A stretch of 6,042 bases of DNA, taken from the NCBI GenBank assembly GCA_030836925.1, contig JAUPLK010000109.1:1-6042 (forward strand). Direction: 5' to 3'. The position numbers were made by a program, and so were the translations under genes. Origin of the DNA: Pseudomonadota bacterium (GTDB lineage Bacteria; Pseudomonadota; Gammaproteobacteria; Steroidobacterales; GCA-2729495). The notes under the pieces were generated by a model. The model made no database searches. It was not told where the DNA came from and saw nothing but the letters and a program-made list of their open reading frames with translations. Positions 1-5,301 of this stretch are shown in pieces (position 1 is the stretch's first letter; every line of letters starts with the position of its first letter).

Positions 1-1827
1 GGCCTGCGCCGAACGCTGCGCCAGTATGCGCTGCTGGTTATCGCGCTGCTCCTGGGGTATCTGATCGGGTTCACCGGGGATCACCTGATTGAGGCGAAAG
101 ACCGCATAGCCGCCATCGGCAAGCGACACGCCGCGGACCACGGGCTGGTCGGCTGCGGGCGCAGGGGCGCGGAAAACCGCCGCCAGCAACTCGGGCGGCA
201 ATACCGGCGAACGTCGCAACACCGGACCGGTCTTCAGCAGGCTCAGGCCCATCGAAGCCGCCACGGTCGCGAGATCCTCGCCGGCCTGCTGGCGTTTCAG
301 GATCGCCTCACCCTGGTTTTTGGCCTCGCTGGCCGCACGCAGTGTGCGCAGCCGGGCCGCAATTTCGTCGCGCACCTCCGCCAGCGGACGGGCTGCCGGC
401 AGCTTGTGTTCGGCCACTCGCGCAATCACGACCCGGCCGGAATCCAGCTCGATCAGCGGCGTGTTCTCGCCACCTTCCAGCACCGCATCGCTGAATACCG
501 CGCTGATCAGGTCGGCGTTGTCGCCAAAAGGCCCGCCGCCTGCGCGGGTATAGCCCGCGTACCGGCGGATCTGCAGCCCGGCCTCTTTTGCGGCAGGCTC
601 CAGTGAGCCGGGGTTTTCGAGCGCGAGATCATCGATCCGCTCGGCCAGGGCATAGAACGCGTCCTGCGCCTTCTGCTCGCGCAGCGCTGCTGCAAGCTGC
701 TCGCGCACCTGCTCGAAATCCTGCCCGTCACCGGCCTTCACCGACTCCAGACGGATGATGTGGTAACCGAATTCGGTTTTCACCGGCGCCGAGGTCTGAC
801 CCGGCTGCAGGGCAAACAGCGCCTGCTCGAAGGCCTCGACATACACGCCGCGACCGGCAAAGCCGAGATCGCCGCCACGCGCGGCCGAACCGGGGTCGCT
901 GGAGTACTGCGCAGCCAGCGCGGCAAAATCAGCGCCATCGGCGAGCTTTTTGGCAACTTCATCGGCCAGCGCCCTGGCCTCTGCATCCGTACGCTCCGTC
1001 CCGGCACTGATCAGGATGTGTCGCGCCTGGCGTTCCTCGGCACTGCGAAAGCGGGTCGGGTCTTCGTCATAGGCCTTGCGCAACGCTGCCTCATCCGGCA
1101 CGTAGTCACGCGCGGTATCGGCCAGGCTGATTTCGACATAGTCGAGATCAACCGCCTCCCCGGTCTGGAACTCGCTGGCATTGGTGGCGTACCAGGCCTG
1201 GATCTCGGCGTCGGTCGGCGTGATGGCAGCACCCAGAACCTGCGGGTCAAGCAGCACGAACTCGAGATCGCGGCGCTGCTGATCGAGCGCAATGATGCGG
1301 CGGAACTCGCCCGGGGTGAAAAACGCACTGCTGGCGATCCCGTCCTGCAACTGGTTCACCTCGAGCAGCGAACGCTGCTCGCTTTCGAAAGCGGTGGCCG
1401 GGATTCCGTTTGCGGCCAGCGCCGCCTCATAGGCCGGCCTGGAAAACTGCCCACCGATCTGGAAACTCGGCAGACTGCGGATATGGTCGGCGACGCGCTG
1501 CGCACTGACGCGGAAACCGGCCTCACGCACGAACTGGATGACCGCCCGGTTGAGCACCAGGCCATCGAGCGTCTCGCGCTTCAGCTGCTCCTCGACTTCC
1601 GGAGACAGCTGGCTGCGGGTCTCCTGCTGTCGCGCGACCATGCGGTCTTGCAGGACACGCTGGAATTCGACGGCCGGGATGTCCTCACCGTTCACGCTGG
1701 CGGCGCTGCCACCACCGGTGAAGGTACCGTCACCACCGACAAAGGTCAGCGCCAGCGGCACGCCGATCACGGCGATGACGACCCACGCCATCCAGCCCTT
1801 GAGACCTTCTCTTATCTTTTCCAGCAT
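1..1827 (-). CDS. ppiD: PpiD, membrane-anchored periplasmic peptidyl-prolyl isomerase/chaperone (3' end outside window)
   Basis: PpiD is an inner-membrane-anchored chaperone of the parvulin/SurA-like family that meets proteins leaving the Sec translocon in the periplasm. The frame is open from ATG at 1827 to base 1, giving 609 residues. E. coli PpiD has about 623, so only a short C-terminal tail and the stop are missing. The start MLEKIREGLKGW matches the family and has GGAG six bases upstream (1834-1837). Residues 1-11 are basic (K4, R6, K10), residues about 12-30 form one hydrophobic segment, and the rest should be periplasmic (N-in, C-out). A SurA-N-like region follows. The parvulin domain covers about residues 265-361, with HILI (His270), GGDLGF and GYHII (His356) visible. 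Residues after about 365 form the C-terminal chaperone region. I read no cysteine in the 609 residues. E. coli PpiD is reported to have little isomerase activity, so catalysis here is uncertain. Identity is firm from sequence and from its place after hupB. Confidence 0.95.
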   Translation of the reverse strand, partial: MLEKIREGLKGWMAWVVIAVIGVPLALTFVGGDGTFTGGGSAASVNGEDIPAVEFQRVLQDRMVARQQETRSQLSPEVEEQLKRETLDGLVLNRAVIQFVREAGFRVSAQRVADHIRSLPSFQIGGQFSRPAYEAALAANGIPATAFESEQRSLLEVNQLQDGIASSAFFTPGEFRRIIALDQQRRDLEFVLLDPQVLGAAITPTDAEIQAWYATNASEFQTGEAVDLDYVEISLADTARDYVPDEAALRKAYDEDPTRFRSAEERQARHILISAGTERTDAEARALADEVAKKLADGADFAALAAQYSSDPGSAARGGDLGFAGRGVYVEAFEQALFALQPGQTSAPVKTEFGYHIIRLESVKAGDGQDFEQVREQLAAALREQKAQDAFYALAERIDDLALENPGSLEPAAKEAGLQIRRYAGYTRAGGGPFGDNADLISAVFSDAVLEGGENTPLIELDSGRVVIARVAEHKLPAARPLAEVRDEIAARLRTLRAASEAKNQGEAILKRQQAGEDLATVAASMGLSLLKTGPVLRRSPVLPPELLAAVFRAPAPAADQPVVRGVSLADGGYAVFRLNQVIPGEPDQIPQEQRDNQQRILAQRSAQA

Positions 1828-1841
1828 CGCATTCTCCAAAC

Positions 1842-1867
1842 AAAAAAGGCGCCACACTGGTGGCGCC
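1842..1867 (-). terminator. Intrinsic terminator after tRNA-Asp, just before ppiD
   Basis: Read on the minus strand, GGCGCCAC, loop CAGT and GTGGCGCC form a perfect 8-bp GC-rich stem (arms 1860-1867 and 1848-1855). Six T follow directly (1842-1847). This is a textbook Rho-independent terminator and should end transcripts coming from tRNA-Asp. Its T-tract ends only 14 bases before the ppiD ATG and 4 bases before the GGAG, so no promoter fits between it and ppiD. It may therefore act partly as an attenuator in the ppiD leader. Confidence 0.9.
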
Positions 1868-1922
1868 CGTTCGTCCGCATCAGCTCGGGCCTATGCCGCC
1901 ACGGATGCACTTGCAGGATAGT

Positions 1923-1999
1923 TGGCGGAGTGGACGGGACTCGAACCCGCGACCCCCGGCGTGACAGGCCGGTATTCTAACCAACTGAACTACCACTCC
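1923..1999 (-). tRNA. tRNA-Asp, anticodon GUC
   Basis: This 77-base tRNA has acceptor stem GGAGTGG/CCACTCC, D-arm GTTCAGTTGGTTAGAAT, anticodon GTC at 1965-1963 in the loop CTGTCAC, and T-arm GCGGGTTCGAGTCCCGT. The terminal CCA is encoded in the DNA at 1925-1923. It differs from E. coli tRNA-Asp mainly by compensated changes in the stems. It delivers aspartate to GAC/GAU codons. No promoter of its own is visible: a TTGACG at 2034-2039 lacks a -10 at the right distance. It is probably cut from a longer transcript shared with tRNA-Val. A strong terminator follows 55 bases downstream. Confidence 0.98.
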
Positions 2000-2027
2000 A
2001 AATAAAACCGACCGGTCAGCCAGAGAA

Positions 2028-2046
2028 CCCGGGCGTCAACCCCGGG
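2028..2046. repeat. CCCGGG inverted repeat in the spacer between the two tRNAs
   Basis: Two CCCGGG hexamers (2028-2033 and 2041-2046) are separated by 7 bases. They can form a 6-bp all-GC stem in RNA on either strand. No T-tract follows on the minus strand, so it is not a standard terminator. It lies 28 bases upstream of the tRNA-Asp 5' end and could shape or mark a processing site in the tRNA precursor. That role is inference. Confidence 0.4.
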
Positions 2047-2056
2047 CCTGTGATCG

Positions 2057-2066
2057 GCTGATCAGC
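2057..2066. repeat. 10-bp perfect palindrome GCTGATCAGC between the tRNAs
   Basis: GCTGATCAGC is a perfect 10-bp palindrome lying between the CCCGGG inverted repeat and the three 10-base repeats by tRNA-Val. It could be a protein site or a chance element. No gene on either strand explains it. A palindrome this length can arise by chance in GC-rich DNA, so the support is weak. Confidence 0.25.
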
Positions 2067-2079
2067 AACTCCCTTTTTT

Positions 2080-2109
2080 CAGTATCTGGCCGTATCTGAC
2101 CGAATCTGG
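2080..2109. repeat. Three tandem imperfect 10-base repeats ending at the tRNA-Val CCA
   Basis: On the plus strand the units are CAGTATCTGG, CCGTATCTGA and CCGAATCTGG, end to end with no gap. They share the core xATCTGR. On the minus strand the first unit read begins with the encoded CCA of tRNA-Val (2109-2107) and continues as CCAGATTCGG, TCAGATACGG, CCAGATACTG. They form the start of the trailer that must be removed to mature tRNA-Val. Replication slippage at the tRNA 3' flank is the simplest origin. Confidence 0.6.
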
Positions 2110-2182
2110 TGGGTGCTGAGGGGCTCGAACCCCCGACCTTCGCCTTGTAAGGGCGACGCTCTTCCAGCTGAGCTAAGCACCC
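2107..2182 (-). tRNA. tRNA-Val, anticodon UAC
   Basis: This 76-base tRNA has acceptor stem GGGTGCT/AGCACCC, D-arm GCTCAGCTGGAAGAGC, anticodon TAC at 2149-2147 in the loop CTTACAA, T-arm GGGGGTTCGAGCCCCT, and an encoded CCA at 2109-2107. The anticodon reads valine GUA/GUG codons, with wobble to others when modified. It lies 101 bases after hupB on the same strand, and I see no convincing promoter in that gap. It may be transcribed from the hupB promoter or from a promoter too weak to recognise. Confidence 0.98.
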
Positions 2183-2204
2183 TGTTTGCTGGCCGCGCTC
2201 CAGA

Positions 2205-2224
2205 CGCCGGCACTCATGCCGGCA
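2205..2224 (-). other. GC-rich hairpin downstream of hupB, without a T-tract
   Basis: On the minus strand, TGCCGGCA (2224-2217), loop TGAG (2216-2213) and TGCCGGCG (2212-2205) make a stem of seven Watson-Crick pairs plus one G-U pair. It lies 59 bases beyond the hupB stop and 22 bases before tRNA-Val. The following bases (GTCTGG) are not T-rich, so it should not terminate efficiently by itself. It may protect the hupB mRNA 3' end after the tRNA is cut out. That is inference. Confidence 0.45.
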
Positions 2225-2283
2225 GGCAACCAGAAACGACGACTGCCAGAGGCGATGCCCTGTACCGGGCACCCAGCAGGCGG

Positions 2284-2556
2284 CTAGTTTACGGCATCCT
2301 TGAGAGCCTTCCCAGCCTTGAAACCAGGTACTTTGCTGGCGCCAATCTGGATCGTCTCACCAGTGCGCGGATTACGGCCCTGGCGGGCAGCCCGCTTCTT
2401 TACGGCAAAGGTGCCAAAACCGACCAGCGCAACCTGGTCACCTTTTTTCAGCGCCTTGGTGATCGCGGTAATCACAGCATCCACTGCGCGAGTGGCATCA
2501 GCCTTGGACAGGCCTGCATCGTCCGCAACCACGTCGATCAGTTCACCCTTGTTCAT
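2284..2556 (-). CDS. hupB: HU-beta, histone-like nucleoid DNA-binding protein
   Basis: HU is a small basic dimeric protein that bends and wraps DNA, compacts the nucleoid and assists replication, recombination and transcription. The 90-residue product starts MNKGELIDVVADDAGLSKA and ends KVPGFKAGKALKDAVN, the same length as E. coli HupB and nearly identical at the C-terminus. The N-terminal helices (about 1-45) form the dimer core. The core motif ALVGFGTFAVKKRAARQGRNP (about 43-63), with GRNPRTG at its end, is the DNA-gripping beta-arm, including the proline that intercalates into DNA. A TTG directly precedes the ATG. I chose the ATG because the AAGGT ribosome site is six bases from it and because it restores the universal MNK start. 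It lies downstream of lon with its own promoter. In E. coli HU-beta is a Lon substrate. The stop is TAG. Confidence 0.98.
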   Translation of the reverse strand: MNKGELIDVVADDAGLSKADATRAVDAVITAITKALKKGDQVALVGFGTFAVKKRAARQGRNPRTGETIQIGASKVPGFKAGKALKDAVN

Positions 2557-2562
2557 CAACGT

Positions 2563-2567
2563 ACCTT
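2563..2567 (-). promoter_or_regulatory. hupB ribosome binding site that decides the start codon
   Basis: AAGGT on the minus strand lies six bases before the ATG at 2556-2554 but only three bases before the TTG at 2559-2557. The spacing supports the ATG and the 90-residue protein. Confidence 0.75.
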
Positions 2568-2619
2568 TTTAAATGTTTGCAAATTACTGACTACGCAACC
2601 GGCGAACCGGCAGCACCCC

Positions 2620-2711
2620 CCTGAAAACCTGTCTGGCAATCAACGCGCCAGCGAACACGCCGATGCAGATGCAACCCCCCTCCTGAAGCAGGACGAAAGA
2701 GCCTGAAAACC
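2620..2711 (-). repeat. Pair of exact 10-base direct repeats in the hupB leader
   Basis: GGTTTTCAGG occurs twice on the minus strand, at 2711-2702 and 2629-2620. Both lie in the untranslated leader between the predicted promoter and hupB. The downstream copy continues as GGGGGG, and a second G-run (GGAGGGGGG) lies between the copies. Two exact 10-mers within 100 bases are unlikely but not impossible by chance. Function is unknown. Confidence 0.45.
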
Positions 2712-2729
2712 GGAACGGCGGTGAATTGA

Positions 2730-2735
2730 AGTATA
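2730..2735 (-). promoter_or_regulatory. Possible second -10 element (TATACT) for hupB
   Basis: TATACT on the minus strand is a good sigma-70 -10 hexamer, 21 bases downstream of the main -10. The bases 17 upstream (GGTTCG) are a poor -35, so any second promoter would be weak or need an activator. E. coli hupB has several promoters, which makes a second start plausible but unproven here. Confidence 0.3.
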
Positions 2736-2756
2736 GCGGGACGCGAAGCCGCGAAC

Positions 2757-2786
2757 CTTATACCAAGCGCAAAAAACCGCTGTCAA
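2757..2786 (-). promoter_or_regulatory. Sigma-70 promoter for hupB
   Basis: TTGACA (2786-2781) is a perfect -35. TATAAG lies after an 18-base spacer (2762-2757); GTATAA with a 17-base spacer is the alternative register. Transcription would start near 2750, giving a leader of about 190 bases before hupB. The bases after the -10 (GTTCGCGGC) are GC-rich, like discriminators of promoters that respond to ppGpp. The -35 begins 18 bases beyond the lon stop, and an 8-bp palindrome TGCATGCA (2789-2796) lies just upstream of it. This promoter may also drive the tRNAs downstream. Confidence 0.75.
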
Positions 2787-2804
2787 CCTGCATGCAACCC
2801 GGAA

Positions 2805-5225
2805 TCAATGGGCGCGCACAGTCTTGTCTGCGGGCTCAGTCTGCGCCTTCTGCGCTTCGTCTGCCACCAGTTTGCCTTCGACGGTCTTCGGCAGCGGCAT
2901 GTCCTGCAACGAGAACTGCAGCACCTCATCGATCCAACGTACCGGAACAATGTTGAGGTTGTCCTTGATGTTTTTCGGAATTTCCACCAGATCCTTCTCG
3001 TTGTCATGCGGGATCAGCACGGTGGTGATTCCACCGCGATGAGCGGCGAGCAGCTTTTCCTTGAGGCCGCCGATCGGCAGCACTTCACCGCGCAAGGTGA
3101 TTTCGCCGGTCATGGCCACATCACATCGCACCGGGATATTGGTCAGGGCCGAGACCAGCGCGGTGCACATGCCAACGCCGGCACTCGGTCCGTCCTTGGG
3201 CGTGGCGCCTTCAGGCACGTGAATGTGCAGGTCGAGCTTCTGATGGAAATCCTCATCGATCCCGAGTGTGGCGGCCCGCCCGCGGACGATGGTGGTGGCC
3301 GCCTGGATCGACTCACGCATCACCTCGCCGAGCTGACCGGTGTGGATCATCTTGCCCTTGCCCGGAACCACCGCCGCCTCGATGGTCAGCAGTTCACCAC
3401 CCACCTCGGTCCAGGCGAGGCCGGTCACCTGCCCGATCCGGTTGCTCTCCTCGGCCCGTCCATAACGGAAGCGACGCACACCGAGATACTTCTGCAGACT
3501 CTTCGGCAGGACATGCGTGTTCTTGCTCTTGGGCTCAAGCAGGTGGCTCTTGACGACCTTGCGGCACAGCTTGGCAATCTCACGCTCCAGATTCCGCACG
3601 CCCGACTCGCGGGTATAAAAACGGATCATGTCGTGGATGGTCGCGTCGGAGATCGAGATCTCGTCCTTGCGCAGGCCGTTGCTCTTGATCTGCTTGGGCA
3701 CGAGATAGTTGCGCGCGATATTGAGTTTTTCGTCTTCCGTATAACCGGCGATACGGATCACTTCCATGCGATCGAGCAGCGCGGCGGGGATGTTCAGCGT
3801 GTTGGCGGTGCAGACGAACATCACGTCGGAGAGGTCGAAGTCGACTTCCAGATAATGGTCGGCAAAGCTGCCATTCTGTTCGGGATCCAGGACCTCGAGC
3901 AGGGCCGAGGACGGATCGCCGCGGAAATCCGTCGACATCTTGTCGATTTCATCGAGCAGAAACAGCGGGTTGCGCACACCGGCCTTGGCCAGGTTCTGGA
4001 TGATCTTGCCGGGCATCGAACCGATGTAGGTACGGCGGTGGCCGCGAATCTCGGCTTCATCGCGCACGCCGCCGAGCGACATGCGCACGAAGGTCCGGTT
4101 GGTGGCGCGCGCAATGCTCTGGCCGAGCGAGGTCTTGCCGACACCCGGCGGACCGACCAGACACAGGATCGGACCCTTGAGTTTCTTGACGCGCTGCTGG
4201 ACCGCCAGGTATTCGAGAATGCGCTCCTTGACCTTGTCGAGGCCGTAGTGATCCTTCTCGAGCACGCCCTCGGCCTGCGGCAGATCGTGGTTGACGCGCG
4301 TGCGCTTGCGCCACGGCGCCTTGAGCAGCCAGTCGACGTAGTTGCGCACCACGGTCGCCTCGGCCGACATCGGCGACATCAGCTTGAGCTTGTTGACCTC
4401 GGCGACGGCCTTGTTGCGGGCCTCCTGCGACATGCCGGCACGCGCGATGCGCTTCTCGATGTCGGCGATCTCGTTCGGGGCATCGTCCATGTCCCCGAGT
4501 TCTTTCTGGATCGCCTTCATCTGTTCGTTGAGGTAGTACTCGCGCTGACTCTTCTCCATCTGCTGCTTGACGCGGCCGCGGATCCGCTTCTCGATCTGCA
4601 GCATGTCGACCTCGGTCTCGATCAGCATCATCACGTGCTCGAGACGCTCGCGAATCGGAATGATCTCGAGAACCTTCTGCTTCTGGTCCAGCTTGAGGGA
4701 CATGTGGGCCGCGATGGTGTCGGCCAGCCGGCCGGGCTGATCGATGCCGGCCAGGGAAGTCAGTATCTCGGGCGGCACCTTGCGGTTGAGCTTGACGTAG
4801 TTTTCGAACTGGGAGATCAGCGAACGCTTCAGCACGTCGGCTTCACGGGTCGTCACGTCGAGATTGTCTTCAACCAGGGCGATGTCGGCCGAAAAGAACT
4901 CCCCTGCCCGCGTCTCGGTGAGATTCGCCCGGACACCGCCCTCGACCAGCACCTTGACCGTTCCGTCCGGCAGTTTCAGCAGCTGCAGGATGGTGGCCAG
5001 CGTACCAACGCGGTAGACATCCTCCAGCGAGGGTTCGTCCACATCCGCCTGTTTCTGGGCCACCAGCAGGATCTGCTTGCCGGCCTGCATGGCCGCATCA
5101 AGGGCCTGGATGGATCGCGACCGCCCCACGAACAGCGGGATGACCATGTGCGGGTAAACCACCACATCGCGCAACGGCAGGATGGGGATATTGAGACGTA
5201 GTTCCGGCGGATTCTGCCCAGACAT
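2805..5225 (-). CDS. lon: Lon ATP-dependent serine protease (endopeptidase La)
   Basis: Lon is a cytoplasmic homohexameric AAA+ protease that unfolds and degrades misfolded proteins and short-lived regulators, including HU-beta in E. coli. The 806 residues cover the whole family plan. The LON N-terminal substrate-binding domain is about 10-205, with IPILPLRDVVVYPHMVIPLF at its start. A helical, coiled-coil-like linker with QMEKSQREYYLNEQMKAIQ follows to about 310. The AAA+ module has Walker A GPPGVGKT at 358-365 and Walker B FLLDEIDK with Asp425/Glu426. The protease domain holds the Ser-Lys dyad: Ser681 in GPSAG and Lys724 in GGLKEK. E. coli Lon is 784 residues; the excess here is mostly a charged tail after about residue 780 (VADEAQKAQTEPADKTVRAH). 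The ATG at 5225 has GGAGA five bases upstream (5231-5235). It lies 76 bases after clpX. I found no intrinsic terminator after the stop. Confidence 0.99.
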   Translation of the reverse strand: MSGQNPPELRLNIPILPLRDVVVYPHMVIPLFVGRSRSIQALDAAMQAGKQILLVAQKQADVDEPSLEDVYRVGTLATILQLLKLPDGTVKVLVEGGVRANLTETRAGEFFSADIALVEDNLDVTTREADVLKRSLISQFENYVKLNRKVPPEILTSLAGIDQPGRLADTIAAHMSLKLDQKQKVLEIIPIRERLEHVMMLIETEVDMLQIEKRIRGRVKQQMEKSQREYYLNEQMKAIQKELGDMDDAPNEIADIEKRIARAGMSQEARNKAVAEVNKLKLMSPMSAEATVVRNYVDWLLKAPWRKRTRVNHDLPQAEGVLEKDHYGLDKVKERILEYLAVQQRVKKLKGPILCLVGPPGVGKTSLGQSIARATNRTFVRMSLGGVRDEAEIRGHRRTYIGSMPGKIIQNLAKAGVRNPLFLLDEIDKMSTDFRGDPSSALLEVLDPEQNGSFADHYLEVDFDLSDVMFVCTANTLNIPAALLDRMEVIRIAGYTEDEKLNIARNYLVPKQIKSNGLRKDEISISDATIHDMIRFYTRESGVRNLEREIAKLCRKVVKSHLLEPKSKNTHVLPKSLQKYLGVRRFRYGRAEESNRIGQVTGLAWTEVGGELLTIEAAVVPGKGKMIHTGQLGEVMRESIQAATTIVRGRAATLGIDEDFHQKLDLHIHVPEGATPKDGPSAGVGMCTALVSALTNIPVRCDVAMTGEITLRGEVLPIGGLKEKLLAAHRGGITTVLIPHDNEKDLVEIPKNIKDNLNIVPVRWIDEVLQFSLQDMPLPKTVEGKLVADEAQKAQTEPADKTVRAH

Positions 5226-5255
5226 TTATTTCTCCATGCTCGATACGCCGTTGTG

Positions 5256-5279
5256 GCCTGGCTCACCGGAGAACCAGGC
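5256..5279 (-). other. Hairpin in the clpX-lon spacer
   Basis: On the minus strand, GCCTGGTTC (5279-5271), loop TCCGGT and GAGCCAGGC (5264-5256) form a 9-bp stem with one G-U pair. No T-run follows (CACAACGG), so full termination is unlikely. It fills a third of the 76-base gap between clpX and lon and ends 20 bases before the lon ribosome site. It may tune clpX-lon read-through or protect the clpX mRNA end. In E. coli a heat-shock (sigma-32) promoter for lon lies in this gap; I see no clear match to its consensus here. Confidence 0.5.
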
Positions 5280-5301
5280 ACTCCGCAGCACTGGCAGCCA
5301 C

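Noticed and set aside
760..1980. 406-codon plus-strand open frame ending in VDGTRTRDPRRDRPVF
   Set aside because: It runs in codon register opposite ppiD and then through the antisense of tRNA-Asp. The ending is the familiar spurious peptide from tRNA-Asp DNA. The minus-strand PpiD is unmistakable.
2000..2041. Promoter for tRNA-Asp from TTGACG at 2034-2039
   Set aside because: No -10-like hexamer lies 16-18 bases downstream; the nearest T/A-rich stretch is about 26 bases away.
2080..2109. CRISPR-like array or phage attachment site by tRNA-Val
   Set aside because: The units are 10 bases, contiguous and without spacers. There is no second tRNA fragment, integrase or cas gene in the window.
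2036..2272. Minus-strand open frame with LAQLEERRPYKAKVGGSSPSAPT
   Set aside because: It is a translation of the tRNA-Val gene itself, a well-known false protein in databases.
2557..2559. TTG as the hupB start codon, giving MMNKGEL
   Set aside because: The adjacent ATG has correct spacing to AAGGT and gives the family's MNK start and 90-residue length.
2113..2706. 197-codon plus-strand open frame
   Set aside because: It covers the antisense of tRNA-Val and hupB in codon register with hupB, with no ribosome site or protein-like composition.
2763..2790. Intrinsic terminator of lon at the T6 run in GCGGTTTTTTGCGC
   Set aside because: No stable stem precedes the T-run. The T-run lies in the spacer of the hupB promoter.
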